A stretch of 64,000 nt of DNA from Planomonospora sp. ID67723 (GTDB taxonomy: Bacteria; Actinomycetota; Actinomycetes; Streptosporangiales; Streptosporangiaceae): positions 248,001-312,000 of the forward strand of contig NZ_JABTEZ010000006.1 in the NCBI RefSeq assembly GCF_015711605.1. The letters are read 5' to 3'. The notes under the pieces were generated by a model, which worked only from the letters and a program-made list of their open reading frames with translations, did no database searches and was not told the origin of the DNA. This document shows positions 8,895 to 16,688 of the stretch, piece by piece. The translations under genes and the position numbers were made by a program. Within the stretch, counting starts at the first letter, position 1. Every line of letters begins with the position of its first letter.

Positions 8895-9932
8895 ATGCGT
8901 ATTCGGGCCCTGCTCACCGCGTCTTTCGCCGTGTCCACCGCTGTGCCCTCCGGTGGTCCCCCCGCCGTGCCCCCCGCCGTGTCCACCGCTGCGCCCTCCG
9001 CTGTGCTCCCCGTCAGGTCCTCCCGCAGGCGCTTCGCCGCGCCCGTGGCCGCGGTCCTCCTCGCGTCCGCCGCCGGCTGCACGTCCGGTGACGGCGAGGT
9101 CGCCCAGAGCGTGCGGGCCGAGAGCTCCTTCGGAGCCAAGCCGGCGATCACCTTCCCTGAGGGCGAGCCCCCGGTGAACCTGCAGGTCGGCGAGCAGATG
9201 ACCGGCACCGGCAACGTGATCGAGGCGAACGACCTGGTCGTCGCCCACTACACCGCGCACGTGTGGGACGGGGAGGACAACCGGCTGCTGGCCTCCAGCT
9301 TCAACCAGGGAGCCCCGGCCTCCTTCCCGCTGAGCCAGTCGATCACCGGCGTGAGCAAGGCGCTGCGCGGCCACCGGGTGGGCAGCCGCGTCGTCGCCGC
9401 CATCCCGCCGGGGGAGGGCTACGGTCCCAACCCGCCCGGCGGGATGACCGCCGGCGACGCGCTGTTCTACGTGATCGACGTGCTCGGTGCCTTCTCTCCC
9501 GGGGCCGCCGCGACCGGCGCCGGCGGCCCCGGCGAGCTGGCCGGAGTCAGGGTCACCGGTGGCCCTGGCGAGCGCCCGGCCCTCACCCTCCCGAAGGCCG
9601 GGCCCCCGGCCGGGTTCCGGGCCGAGATCCTCGTCCACGGCAAGGGCGCGAAGGTCAAGCCGGGGCAGCTCGTCGTCACCCAGTACGAGGGCAGGGTCTG
9701 GGGAGCGGCGACCTCCTTCGAGTCCACCTGGGCGGCCGGGCGGCCCAAATCCTTCACGATCGGCAACGGCAGCGTCATCAAGGGCTGGGACCGGGCGCTG
9801 ACCGGCGTCCCGGTGGGCAGCCGCGTCGTCATGGTTCTCCCGCCGGGGCTCGGCTACGACAAGGGCCTGCCGCCTCTGATCAAGCCCGCTGACACCCTCG
9901 TCTTCGTCGTCGACGTCCTCGCGGCCTACTGA
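8895..9932 (+). CDS. FKBP-type peptidyl-prolyl isomerase lipoprotein, second paralogue
   Basis: Paralogue of the preceding gene, 345 residues from the ATG at 8895, which has AGGGGAG four bases upstream. The first 36 residues are low-complexity (repeated Val-Pro-Ser-Ala). The lipobox SAAGC only appears at Cys62, which is long for a signal peptide. An internal GTG at 9003 would give a normal 26-residue lipoprotein signal, so the true start may be there. Two FKBP domains follow, about residues 95-195 and 245-345, the second with VTQYEGRVWG, NGSVIKGWDRALTGVPVG and PPGLGYD. Confidence 0.88.
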   Translation: MRIRALLTASFAVSTAVPSGGPPAVPPAVSTAAPSAVLPVRSSRRRFAAPVAAVLLASAAGCTSGDGEVAQSVRAESSFGAKPAITFPEGEPPVNLQVGEQMTGTGNVIEANDLVVAHYTAHVWDGEDNRLLASSFNQGAPASFPLSQSITGVSKALRGHRVGSRVVAAIPPGEGYGPNPPGGMTAGDALFYVIDVLGAFSPGAAATGAGGPGELAGVRVTGGPGERPALTLPKAGPPAGFRAEILVHGKGAKVKPGQLVVTQYEGRVWGAATSFESTWAAGRPKSFTIGNGSVIKGWDRALTGVPVGSRVVMVLPPGLGYDKGLPPLIKPADTLVFVVDVLAAY

Positions 9933-9948
9933 GGGCCGCCGGGGACGC

Positions 9949-9977
9949 GGCCCGCCCGCCGTACGGCCGGGCGGGCC
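9949..9977 (+). terminator. Hairpin after second FKBP gene
   Basis: A 10-bp GC stem (GGCCCGCCCG / CGGGCGGGCC) encloses a CCGTACGG core. It ends just before the -10 element of the next gene. It probably ends the FKBP transcript. Confidence 0.65.
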
Positions 9978-9983
9978 TAGACT
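9978..9983 (+). promoter_or_regulatory. -10 element for a leaderless transcript
   Basis: TAGACT lies 7 bases before the GTG at 9991 and there is no Shine-Dalgarno. Transcription would begin at or next to the start codon. Confidence 0.5.
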
Positions 9984-9990
9984 CCGGGCT

Positions 9991-10632
9991 GTGAGCAGCG
10001 ATGACCTCGGCGCGGTGGCGACCCTGCATGATCCCGTACGGCGGGCGGTCTACGAGTACGTGATCTCCCGGGGGCGGGAGGTCGGACGCAACGAGGCCGC
10101 CGAGGCGGTGGGGGTGCAGCGCACGCTCGCCGCGTTCCACCTGGACAAACTGGTCGAGGTGGGGTTGCTGGAGGCGGGGTTCAAGCGGCTGGGAGAGAAG
10201 ACGGGGCCGGGCAGCGGGCGCCCGGCGAAGGTCTACCGGCGGGCGGCGGGGGAGTGGCAGGTGAGCGTCCCGGCCAGGGACTACCGCACGCTCGCGCTGG
10301 TGCTGGCCGAGGTGGTGGACCTGCTCGGCGGGGACGAGCGGGCGGAGGAGGCCGCGCGGAAGGCCGGCGGCAGGCTCGCGGGCCGGGGGGACGACCTCGG
10401 CGAGACGCTGCGCCGGCGCGGCTACGAACCCTACGAGGAGGACGGAAGCCTGCGCCTGCGCAACTGCCCGTTCCACGTGCTGTCCGAGGAGCACCCGCTG
10501 CTGGTCTGCTCGATGAACCTGGCGCTCTGCCAAGGGCTGCTGGAGGGGATCGGGACCGATCCCGCGCGGGCCAGACTCGATCCGCGGCCGGGGGAGTGCT
10601 GCGTGAGCTTCTCTATAAATAATGAGAATTGA
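9991..10632 (+). CDS. Winged-helix regulator with Cys-rich C-terminus (SufR-like)
   Basis: DNA-binding regulator of 213 residues. The N-terminal third is a winged helix (VRRAVYEYVISRG, then RNEAAEAVGVQRTLAAFHLDKLVEVGLL, wing GPGSGRPAKVYRR). The C-terminal third holds Cys159 and His162 (CPFH), Cys173, Cys180 and Cys203-Cys204. This spacing resembles the iron-sulfur-binding end of SufR-type repressors, so redox or iron sensing is inferred. The suf operon is not nearby. It is followed by a DUF3291 gene after 32 bases and appears to be transcribed without a leader. Confidence 0.85.
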   Translation: MSSDDLGAVATLHDPVRRAVYEYVISRGREVGRNEAAEAVGVQRTLAAFHLDKLVEVGLLEAGFKRLGEKTGPGSGRPAKVYRRAAGEWQVSVPARDYRTLALVLAEVVDLLGGDERAEEAARKAGGRLAGRGDDLGETLRRRGYEPYEEDGSLRLRNCPFHVLSEEHPLLVCSMNLALCQGLLEGIGTDPARARLDPRPGECCVSFSINNEN

Positions 10633-10664
10633 CATAGAAGGCCCGGGGATGGTCTGCTGAGGTC

Positions 10665-11168
10665 ATGCATCTGGCACAGCTGAACGCCGCCCGTCTGCGG
10701 GCTCCCCTGGACTCCCCGGAGATCGCCGAGTTCGTCGACCTCCTCGAACCGATCAACAAGGTCTCCGACGAGGCGCCCGGGTTCGTGTGGCGGCTCAAGG
10801 AGAGCGAGGACCCCCGGGAGACGGTCCACCACGACTACGGTGACGACCTGGTGATCAACTTTTCGGTCTGGGAGTCGCGCCAGGCCCTGTGGAACTTCGT
10901 CTACCGCAGCGCGCACCTGCCGGTGCTGCAGCGGCGCAGGGAGTGGTTCCTGCACATCGCGGAGCCGTACTCGGTGATGTGGTGGATCCCCGAGGGGTAC
11001 ATCCCCTCCCTCGCGGAGGGCATGGAGCGGCTGGAGCTGCTCAGGCGTGAGGGCCCCACCCCGGAGGCCTTCACCTTCAAGGACTTCTACGAGGCGGAGG
11101 CCGCCGGGTCCGCCGGAGGCAGCAGCGAGGCCGCCAGCCTGCCCGCCGCGGCAGAGGTCAGGAAGTAG
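10665..11168 (+). CDS. DUF3291 domain protein
   Basis: Protein of 167 residues with a single DUF3291 domain over about residues 1-140 (MHLAQLNAARLRAPL near the start, then INFSVWESRQALWNFVYR and MWWIPEGYIPSL). The family has a dimeric ferredoxin-like barrel fold related to antibiotic monooxygenase-like proteins; no activity is established. It sits 32 bases after a Cys-rich regulator, so the two are probably co-expressed. Its last 27 codons overlap the antiparallel 3' end of the DUF3866 gene by 82 bases. Confidence 0.85.
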   Translation: MHLAQLNAARLRAPLDSPEIAEFVDLLEPINKVSDEAPGFVWRLKESEDPRETVHHDYGDDLVINFSVWESRQALWNFVYRSAHLPVLQRRREWFLHIAEPYSVMWWIPEGYIPSLAEGMERLELLRREGPTPEAFTFKDFYEAEAAGSAGGSSEAASLPAAAEVRK

Positions 11169-12181
11169 GCCAGGTCTTCCTCCAGGCCCCGTCCCATGGT
11201 GGACAGCCGCACCGGTGAGTCCTTCAGCGCCTCGTGCAGCCCGTCCACGGAGACCGGGACCAGCTCGTGCCGATCACCCAGCGGCAGGGCCTGCTCGGCC
11301 ACCCGGCCGCCGAAGTCGCCCGGCAGCTCCGGCACCGCCACCAGGGCGGGGGCCAGGGCGACCCGGCCGTAGGCGGTCAGAGAGTGGTGGGACAGGCCCA
11401 GGTGCCGCTCGCGCAGGTCACCCTCGCTGACCCGCAGCGCCGCGACCGGGCGGCCGGAGAGCGCCGCGGCGGCGTTGACCGCCTCTCCCGCCGAGACTCC
11501 GGAGAACCCCCAGCGGGTGCCGCTGCCCAGGTTGCCCGGCCCCTGGGTGACGATCGCCACGTCCGCCCCCAGGACGTACCGGGCCGCCAGCAGGCCGGTG
11601 TGCGTGGTGACCGCCTCCACGTCACCGCCGAAGGCCTGGCCGACAGTCACCGTCCCGCCCAGCCAGCCCGCCTCCTTCAGCTGCGCGCACGACATGGAGA
11701 ACCACGCGGGCAGCGCGCCCCCGTCGAGCATCACGTAGGCGACGCGGGCGCGCGGGCGGGAGCCGTACAGGCCGCACAGGATCGCCGGGAGCGCCGAGTG
11801 CAGGTCGGCGACGACGACCGGCATGCCGTCCAGGGAGTCGGCCTCCCTCAGGACCTCGTGGTGGGGGGAGTCCTGCTCGTCGGCGCCGAGCACGGTGGCC
11901 TGCAGCGGGGTGTAGCGTGCCTTCACCAGATGTCCGGGTCCGTCTGGATCTTCCGGCAATCGGTCGGGGATCGCCACCACCATGGCGTAACCTCCCGTAC
12001 CGAGACCCATCGCGAGCGCGGTCGTGTTCAACAGGACCGTGTCGCCGGGTTCCGGGCGTCCGACCAGGGCGGGATAGGCGAGTGCACGCGCGCCGCCCTC
12101 CCCGGTGACGACGTCGAGTTCCACCGCCCCCGGCCATTCGCGCCGGATCCGCACGACCTCGCCCCTGCGCCATCTGATCAC
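11087..12181 (-). CDS. DUF3866 family protein
   Basis: Protein of 364 residues from a GTG at 12181. It matches the actinobacterial DUF3866 family: MIRWRRGEVVRIRREWPG at the N-terminus, LNTTALAMGLGTGGYAMVVA, a central VAIVTQGPGNLGSGTRWGFSG block and LGLSHHSLTAYGRVA. The function is unknown. It is divergent from pafB with only 41 bases between starts, an arrangement common near pafBC, so it may share regulation. Its 3' end overlaps the DUF3291 gene tail to tail. Confidence 0.88.
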   Translation of the reverse strand: MIRWRRGEVVRIRREWPGAVELDVVTGEGGARALAYPALVGRPEPGDTVLLNTTALAMGLGTGGYAMVVAIPDRLPEDPDGPGHLVKARYTPLQATVLGADEQDSPHHEVLREADSLDGMPVVVADLHSALPAILCGLYGSRPRARVAYVMLDGGALPAWFSMSCAQLKEAGWLGGTVTVGQAFGGDVEAVTTHTGLLAARYVLGADVAIVTQGPGNLGSGTRWGFSGVSAGEAVNAAAALSGRPVAALRVSEGDLRERHLGLSHHSLTAYGRVALAPALVAVPELPGDFGGRVAEQALPLGDRHELVPVSVDGLHEALKDSPVRLSTMGRGLEEDLAYFLTSAAAGRLAASLLPPADPAASAS

Positions 12182-12222
12182 GGGGGGCAGAGTAGCGTCA
12201 TTTGAACAGGGAGGGAGGCCGG

Positions 12223-13182
12223 ATGTCGCGCCGGAAGACCGAGCGGTTGCTGAACCTTGTGATCTGCCTGCTCGCGACGAGGCGGCCGCTGAGCGCCGAG
12301 CACATCCGCCATGCCGTACCCGGCTACGATTCGGCCAACGACGAGGCCTTCCAGCGGATGTTCGAGCGGGACAAGAACGAGCTGCGCGAGATCGGCATTC
12401 CGATCGAGGTCCAGAAGGACCCCTGGGAGGAGGATCCGGGCTACCGGATCGTCCGGCAGGCCTACGAGCTGCCGGAGATCACCCTGGAGCCCGACGAGGC
12501 CGCCGTGGTGGGCCTGGCGGCGCGGGTGTGGCAGCGGGCCAGCCTGGCCGAGGCGGCCAGCGGGGCGCTGCTGAAGCTGCGCGCCGGGGGAGTGGAGACC
12601 GACGAGACCGGCGGCATGCTCGGCGGCGCGCTGGAGCTGCGGGTGGACACCCAGGATCCCGCCTTCCCGGCGTTGTGGGAGGCCGTGCGCGACCGCCGTC
12701 CGGTCCGCTTCCCCTACCGCGTCGCGGCCGGCGAGAGCGTGCTGACCCGCACGGTGGAGCCGTGGGGGGTGGTCAGCCGTCGCGGCCGGTGGTACGTGGT
12801 GGGCCACGACCGCGACCGCGACGCGCCCCGGGTCTTCCGGCTCAGCCGGATCAGCGGGCCGGTCGTCCCCGCGGGCCGCCCGGGGACCGTGACGGTGCCC
12901 GAGGGCGTCGACCTCAAGGAGATGGTCGGCTACCGTGACGACGGCCCGATGGTGGAGCGCGCCGCCGTCATCCGGGTCCGCGAGGGCGCCTGCCAGGGGT
13001 TGCGCCAGGTGGCGAAGGCCGTACGGCCCGCCGGTGAGGGCTGGGACGAGCTGGAGCTCGCCTTCTCCGACTCCGAGCGGCTGGCCGGGTGGGTCGCCGG
13101 GTTCGCCGCCGACGCCGAGGTGATCGGGCCGCCGGACGCCCGCGATGCGGTGATCCGCCGGTTGAAGGGGGCCCTGGCGTGA
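12223..13182 (+). CDS. pafB: WYL-domain transcriptional activator PafB
   Basis: One half of the PafBC activator, which in mycobacteria drives the LexA-independent DNA damage response. Length is 319 residues. The N-terminal winged helix (KTERLLNLVICLLATRRPLSAEHIRHAV and FQRMFERDKNELREIGIPIE) is followed by a WYL domain with FPYRVAAGE, VEPWGVVSRRGRWYVVGHDRDRD and RVFRLSRISG. The ATG at 12223 has GGGAGG four bases upstream. The stop overlaps a GTG of a 30-codon ORF that leads into pafC. Confidence 0.95.
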   Translation: MSRRKTERLLNLVICLLATRRPLSAEHIRHAVPGYDSANDEAFQRMFERDKNELREIGIPIEVQKDPWEEDPGYRIVRQAYELPEITLEPDEAAVVGLAARVWQRASLAEAASGALLKLRAGGVETDETGGMLGGALELRVDTQDPAFPALWEAVRDRRPVRFPYRVAAGESVLTRTVEPWGVVSRRGRWYVVGHDRDRDAPRVFRLSRISGPVVPAGRPGTVTVPEGVDLKEMVGYRDDGPMVERAAVIRVREGACQGLRQVAKAVRPAGEGWDELELAFSDSERLAGWVAGFAADAEVIGPPDARDAVIRRLKGALA

Positions 13183-13271
13183 ACGGCCCGGCCGCAGCGA
13201 ACGAGGAGTGCGAGCGAGTGAAGAGCCCGAGGGAGACCGGTGCGGTGAGCGGCGCGGTGAGCCCGAGATGA
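13179..13271 (+). CDS. Possible 30-residue bridging ORF between pafB and pafC
   Basis: A GTG at 13179 overlaps the pafB stop (GTGA), and the frame runs 30 codons to a TGA at 13269-13271 that overlaps the pafC ATG (ATGA). The peptide is hydrophilic with one Cys and no recognisable domain. Its exact fit between two stop/start overlaps suggests a coupling ORF that carries ribosomes from pafB to pafC rather than a functional protein. Not proven. Confidence 0.35.
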   Translation: MNGPAAANEECERVKSPRETGAVSGAVSPR

Positions 13272-14236
13272 GCACGGCCGACCGGTTGCCGAGGTTGCTG
13301 GCCCTCGTGCCCTATCTGATGTCCCATCCGGGGGCGCAGGTGCCCGAGGTCGCGAAGATCTTCGGGCTGAGCGAGAAGCAGCTCATCGACGACCTGCAGC
13401 TGGTGTGGATGTGCGGGCTGCCCGGCCACACCCCCGGCGACCTGATCGACGTCTCCTGGGACGGCGGCGAGATCGTCATCGACAACGCCGACACGATCGC
13501 CCGCCCGCTCCGCCTGGGGGTGGACGAGGCCAGCGCGCTGCTGGTGGCGCTGCGGATGCTCGCCGAGATGCCGGAGTTCGGCGAGCGCGACGCGCTCTCG
13601 CGGGTCATCGCCAAGTTCGAGCAGGCCGCGGGGGAGGGCGCCGCCACGGTCAGCAGCCAGGTCGCGGTCGAGGTGGACGCCACCCCCGACGCGCTGCCCG
13701 CGGTCAACGAGGCGCTGCGGCGCGGCCGGAGGCTCTCGCTGCGCTACTACGTGCCGGGCCGCGACGAGATCACCCCGCGCGAGGTCGACCCGATGCGGCT
13801 GGTCGTGGTGGACGGGCGCTCCTACCTGTCGGGCTGGTGCTACCGGGCGGAGGCGGTGCGCCTGTTCCGGCTGGACCGGATGCTCTCGGTGGAGGTGCTC
13901 GACGTGACCGCGGCGCCGCCGGCGGACGCGGTCCCCGACGAGGTGACGCCCGGGGTGTTCCGGCCCTCGCCCACCGACGAGCTGGTGGAACTGGAGCTCA
14001 CCCCCGCGGGCCGCTGGGTGGCGGAGTACTACCCGTGCGAGCACGTCGAGGAACTCGGCGAGGGCCGGCTGCGGGTGGCGCTGCGCGCCCGTGACCAGGG
14101 CTGGCTGCTCCGGCTGGCGCTGCGGCTGGGGGACACCGGCCGGGTCGTCTCCCCCGTCTCGCTGGCCGAGACCGTGCGGGAGGCCGCGGCGGCGGCGCTG
14201 AGCCGCTACGAGTCCGTCTCCGGCAGGGCGGGCTGA
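13268..14236 (+). CDS. pafC: WYL-domain transcriptional activator PafC
   Basis: Partner of PafB, 322 residues from the ATG at 13268. The N-terminal helix-turn-helix region (RLPRLLALVPYLMSHPGAQVPEVAKIFGLSEKQLIDDLQLVWMCG) is followed by a WYL domain with LSLRYYVPGRDEITPREVDPMRLVV, GRSYLSGWCYRAEAVRLFRLDRM and a C-terminal extension. An in-frame GTG at 13208 could add 20 residues, but they are unlike the family. The gap of 85 bases after pafB is filled by a coupling ORF. Confidence 0.95.
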   Translation: MSTADRLPRLLALVPYLMSHPGAQVPEVAKIFGLSEKQLIDDLQLVWMCGLPGHTPGDLIDVSWDGGEIVIDNADTIARPLRLGVDEASALLVALRMLAEMPEFGERDALSRVIAKFEQAAGEGAATVSSQVAVEVDATPDALPAVNEALRRGRRLSLRYYVPGRDEITPREVDPMRLVVVDGRSYLSGWCYRAEAVRLFRLDRMLSVEVLDVTAAPPADAVPDEVTPGVFRPSPTDELVELELTPAGRWVAEYYPCEHVEELGEGRLRVALRARDQGWLLRLALRLGDTGRVVSPVSLAETVREAAAAALSRYESVSGRAG

Positions 14237-14276
14237 AGAGCGGGGAACGGGGCTCCGAGACGACGGCGGGCCGTCG

Positions 14277-14297
14277 CGGGCCGGTTTTCCCGGCCCG
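14277..14297 (+). terminator. Hairpin after pafC
   Basis: An 8-bp stem CGGGCCGG / CCGGCCCG with a TTTTC loop lies 40 bases after the pafC stop. It probably separates pafBC from tatAC. Confidence 0.6.
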
Positions 14298-14447
14298 GAC
14301 CGAATCGTTACCGCCGCTTTCCTCATCCCGGTAGAGGGGGTTCATCAGCAATAAGGGGACAATTCAGGCGCGGGAGGGGTGAGACTGCACCCCGGGCAGC
14401 GTACGATCGGCACAGAGACTGCATGTCGCTCGGCTTAAGGATGTGTC

Positions 14448-14759
14448 ATGCCCAACCTGGGAACCACTGAGCTGATCATCATCGGGTTGATCCTGGTGCT
14501 GCTGTTCGGTGCCAAGAAGCTGCCGGAGGCCGCTCGCGGGCTCGGCCGGTCGCTGCGCATTTTCAAGTCGGAGACCGCCAAGCTCCGCGACGACGACGAG
14601 CCCGCCACGGTCGTGCAGGCGCAGCAGGTGGCCCCGGCTCCGCAGCAGATCGCGACCCCGGCGCCGGCCGCCGAGCCGTCCGCCGAGGAGCAGGCCCGCG
14701 TTCTGGAGGAGCAGGCCGCCAGGCTGCGCGCTCAGGCCGGTGCCCAGAAGCCGCAGTAG
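14448..14759 (+). CDS. tatA: Twin-arginine translocase subunit TatA
   Basis: Pore-forming Tat subunit, 103 residues. It has one N-terminal membrane helix ([20 protein letters not shown]) followed directly by the amphipathic helix ([14 protein letters not shown]), then a charged Ala/Pro-rich tail. The ATG has AAGGATG upstream. A -10-like TACGAT lies at about 14402. tatC follows after 49 bases. Confidence 0.97.
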   Translation: MPNLGTTELIIIGLILVLLFGAKKLPEAARGLGRSLRIFKSETAKLRDDDEPATVVQAQQVAPAPQQIATPAPAAEPSAEEQARVLEEQAARLRAQAGAQKPQ

Positions 14760-14808
14760 GCTTCAGCCCACCACCTGATCACTTCACTCCTCGGAGCGGG
14801 ATTCGCGA

Positions 14809-15723
14809 ATGGCACTGCTGAAATGGCCCAAGCCGGGCCGTAACGGGTCCGTGTCGTCCGAGGACGCGGCCGAAGGGCGCATGCCGCTCATGGAGCATCT
14901 CCGCGAGCTGCGCAACCGGCTGGTCGTCGCCCTGCTGGGCCTGGTCGCGGGGATCGTCCTCGGGTTCGTCTTCTTCGACCCGATCTGGACCTTCGTCTCC
15001 GGGCCTTACTGCGGCCTGCAGCAGTCGCAGCAACTGCGGGGGGAGTGCACGTTCCTCATCCTCGGCGTCTTCGAGTCGTTCTTCGTGAACCTCAAGGTCG
15101 CCGCGATGTTCGGACTGGTCGTCACCTCCCCGCTCTGGCTCTACCAGATCTGGGCGTTCGTCACGCCGGGCCTCTACCGCAACGAGAAGCGCTACTCGCT
15201 GACGTTCCTGGCGATCGCCGTCCCCCTGTTCCTGGCCGGCGCCGCCCTGGCCTACTTCGTGATGGACACGGGCCTGGCCATCCTGCTCGGCTTCGCGCCG
15301 GACAACGCGGTCACGACCATCACGCTCGACGAGTACCTCGGCTACGTGTTGGTGCTCCTCATCGTGTTCGGCATCTCCTTCGAGCTGCCGCTGCTGATGG
15401 TCTTCCTCAACGTCATCGGGGTCCTGCCGCGCGCCACGGTCGCCAAGCACCGGCGCATGGTCATCTTCATCATGTTCGTCTTCGGCGCGATCGCCACTCC
15501 GGGCGGCGACCCGTTCACGATGATCGCGCTGGCGCTGCCGATGGTGATCCTGTTCGCCCTCGCCGAGGGGGTCATGCACCTGCGGGAGAAGAGGGCTCCC
15601 AAGGGCGAGGACTTCTCCCACCTCTCCGACGACGAGGCCTCCGAGCTCCCGGACGACGCCGGCCTCCCGGGCGATGACTCTCCTCTCGATTTGAATACGA
15701 ACGGCACCGATCCGGCCCGGTAG
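14809..15723 (+). CDS. tatC: Twin-arginine translocase subunit TatC
   Basis: Tat signal-peptide receptor, 304 residues with six predicted membrane helices. The N-terminal motif MPLMEHLRELRNRLVVALLG contains the conserved HLRELR box, and the first periplasmic loop and FFVNLKVAAMFGLVVTSPLWLYQIWAFVTPGLYRNEK match the family. The C-terminal tail is acidic. Twin tatA-tatC arrangement without tatB beside it is normal for actinobacteria. Confidence 0.97.
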   Translation: MALLKWPKPGRNGSVSSEDAAEGRMPLMEHLRELRNRLVVALLGLVAGIVLGFVFFDPIWTFVSGPYCGLQQSQQLRGECTFLILGVFESFFVNLKVAAMFGLVVTSPLWLYQIWAFVTPGLYRNEKRYSLTFLAIAVPLFLAGAALAYFVMDTGLAILLGFAPDNAVTTITLDEYLGYVLVLLIVFGISFELPLLMVFLNVIGVLPRATVAKHRRMVIFIMFVFGAIATPGGDPFTMIALALPMVILFALAEGVMHLREKRAPKGEDFSHLSDDEASELPDDAGLPGDDSPLDLNTNGTDPAR

Positions 15724-15727
15724 GCGA

Positions 15728-15733
15728 TAAGTT
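15728..15733 (+). promoter_or_regulatory. -10 element for a leaderless lipid kinase transcript
   Basis: TAAGTT lies 7 bases before the GTG at 15741 with no Shine-Dalgarno between. It suggests a promoter inside the tatC-kinase gap that gives a leaderless mRNA. Confidence 0.4.
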
Positions 15734-15740
15734 CCGGTTT

Positions 15741-16616
15741 GTGCCCGGAGAGATCGCCGTCCTCGTCAACCCCGCCGCCCGCGGCGGCCGCTCGCGCGGC
15801 CTGCTCGCCCCGGCCCTCGACCGGCTCCGGCGGGGCGGCGCCGAGGTCTCGGTGATCGTCGGAGACTCCCCCCAGGACGCCCTGGAGCGCGCCTGCACCG
15901 CCGTCGCCGAGCGGCCCGACGCGCTCGTGGCCTTCGGCGGCGACGGCCTGGTCCATCTCGCCGTGCAGGCGGTGGCCGGCACCGACGTGCCGCTGGGCAT
16001 CATCCCCGCCGGAACCGGCAACGACATCGCCGACGCGCTCGGCCTGCCGAAGAAGGACCCCCTTGCCGCCGCCGACGTCGTGCTGCGCGGCCGGGTCCGC
16101 ACGGTCGACGCCGCCAGGGTCGGCCAGGACGAGTGGTTCGCCAGCGTGCTCTGCTGCGGCTTCGACTCCCGGGTCAACGAGCGGGCCAACCGGCTGTCCT
16201 GGCCGCCCGGCATGGCCAAGTACCTCGTGGCGCTGGTGGAGGAACTGCGCAGCTTCACGCCGATCCCGTTCCGGATCGACCTCGACGGGGAGGTGGTCGA
16301 GCGCGAGGCCATGCTCGTCGCGGTCGGCAACACCCGCTCCTACGGCGCCGGGATGCGGGTCTGCCCGGACGCCGTGCCCGACGACGGCCTGCTGGACGTG
16401 ATGATCCTCGGCGCCGTGCCCAAGGGCCGGTTCCTGCGCGCCTTCCCCAGCGTCTACAAGGGCACCCACGTCGGCCACCCCGCCGTCACGATCACGCGGG
16501 CCCGCAGGGTGGAGCTGCAGGCGCCCGACGTGGTCGCCTACGCCGACGGCGAGCGGATCGGCCCGACCCCCCTGGTCTGCGAGGCCGTCCCCGGCGCGCT
16601 GCGGGTGCTGACCTGA
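15741..16616 (+). CDS. Diacylglycerol kinase-like lipid kinase
   Basis: DAGK-catalytic-domain protein of 291 residues, likely phosphorylating diacylglycerol or a related lipid at the membrane. The N-terminus shows IAVLVNPAARGGRS. The nucleotide-binding motif is FGGDGLVHLAVQAVAG, followed by LGIIPAGTGNDIADALGL. The C-terminal half is the beta-sandwich domain with DGLLDVMILG and YADGERIG. It is 17 bases after tatC. Confidence 0.93.
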   Translation: MPGEIAVLVNPAARGGRSRGLLAPALDRLRRGGAEVSVIVGDSPQDALERACTAVAERPDALVAFGGDGLVHLAVQAVAGTDVPLGIIPAGTGNDIADALGLPKKDPLAAADVVLRGRVRTVDAARVGQDEWFASVLCCGFDSRVNERANRLSWPPGMAKYLVALVEELRSFTPIPFRIDLDGEVVEREAMLVAVGNTRSYGAGMRVCPDAVPDDGLLDVMILGAVPKGRFLRAFPSVYKGTHVGHPAVTITRARRVELQAPDVVAYADGERIGPTPLVCEAVPGALRVLT

Positions 16617-16676
16617 GCCCTCCGGTGTGAACGCCGGTCCCGTCGCACGGCGGACGGACCGGAATTGCGATATCGG

Positions 16677-16682
16677 TAGGCT
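16677..16682 (+). promoter_or_regulatory. -10 element for a leaderless helicase transcript
   Basis: TAGGCT lies 6 bases before the ATG at 16689. GAAGG overlaps the gap but sits too close for normal initiation, so a leaderless mRNA is likely. Confidence 0.5.
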
Positions 16683-16688
16683 GAAGGT

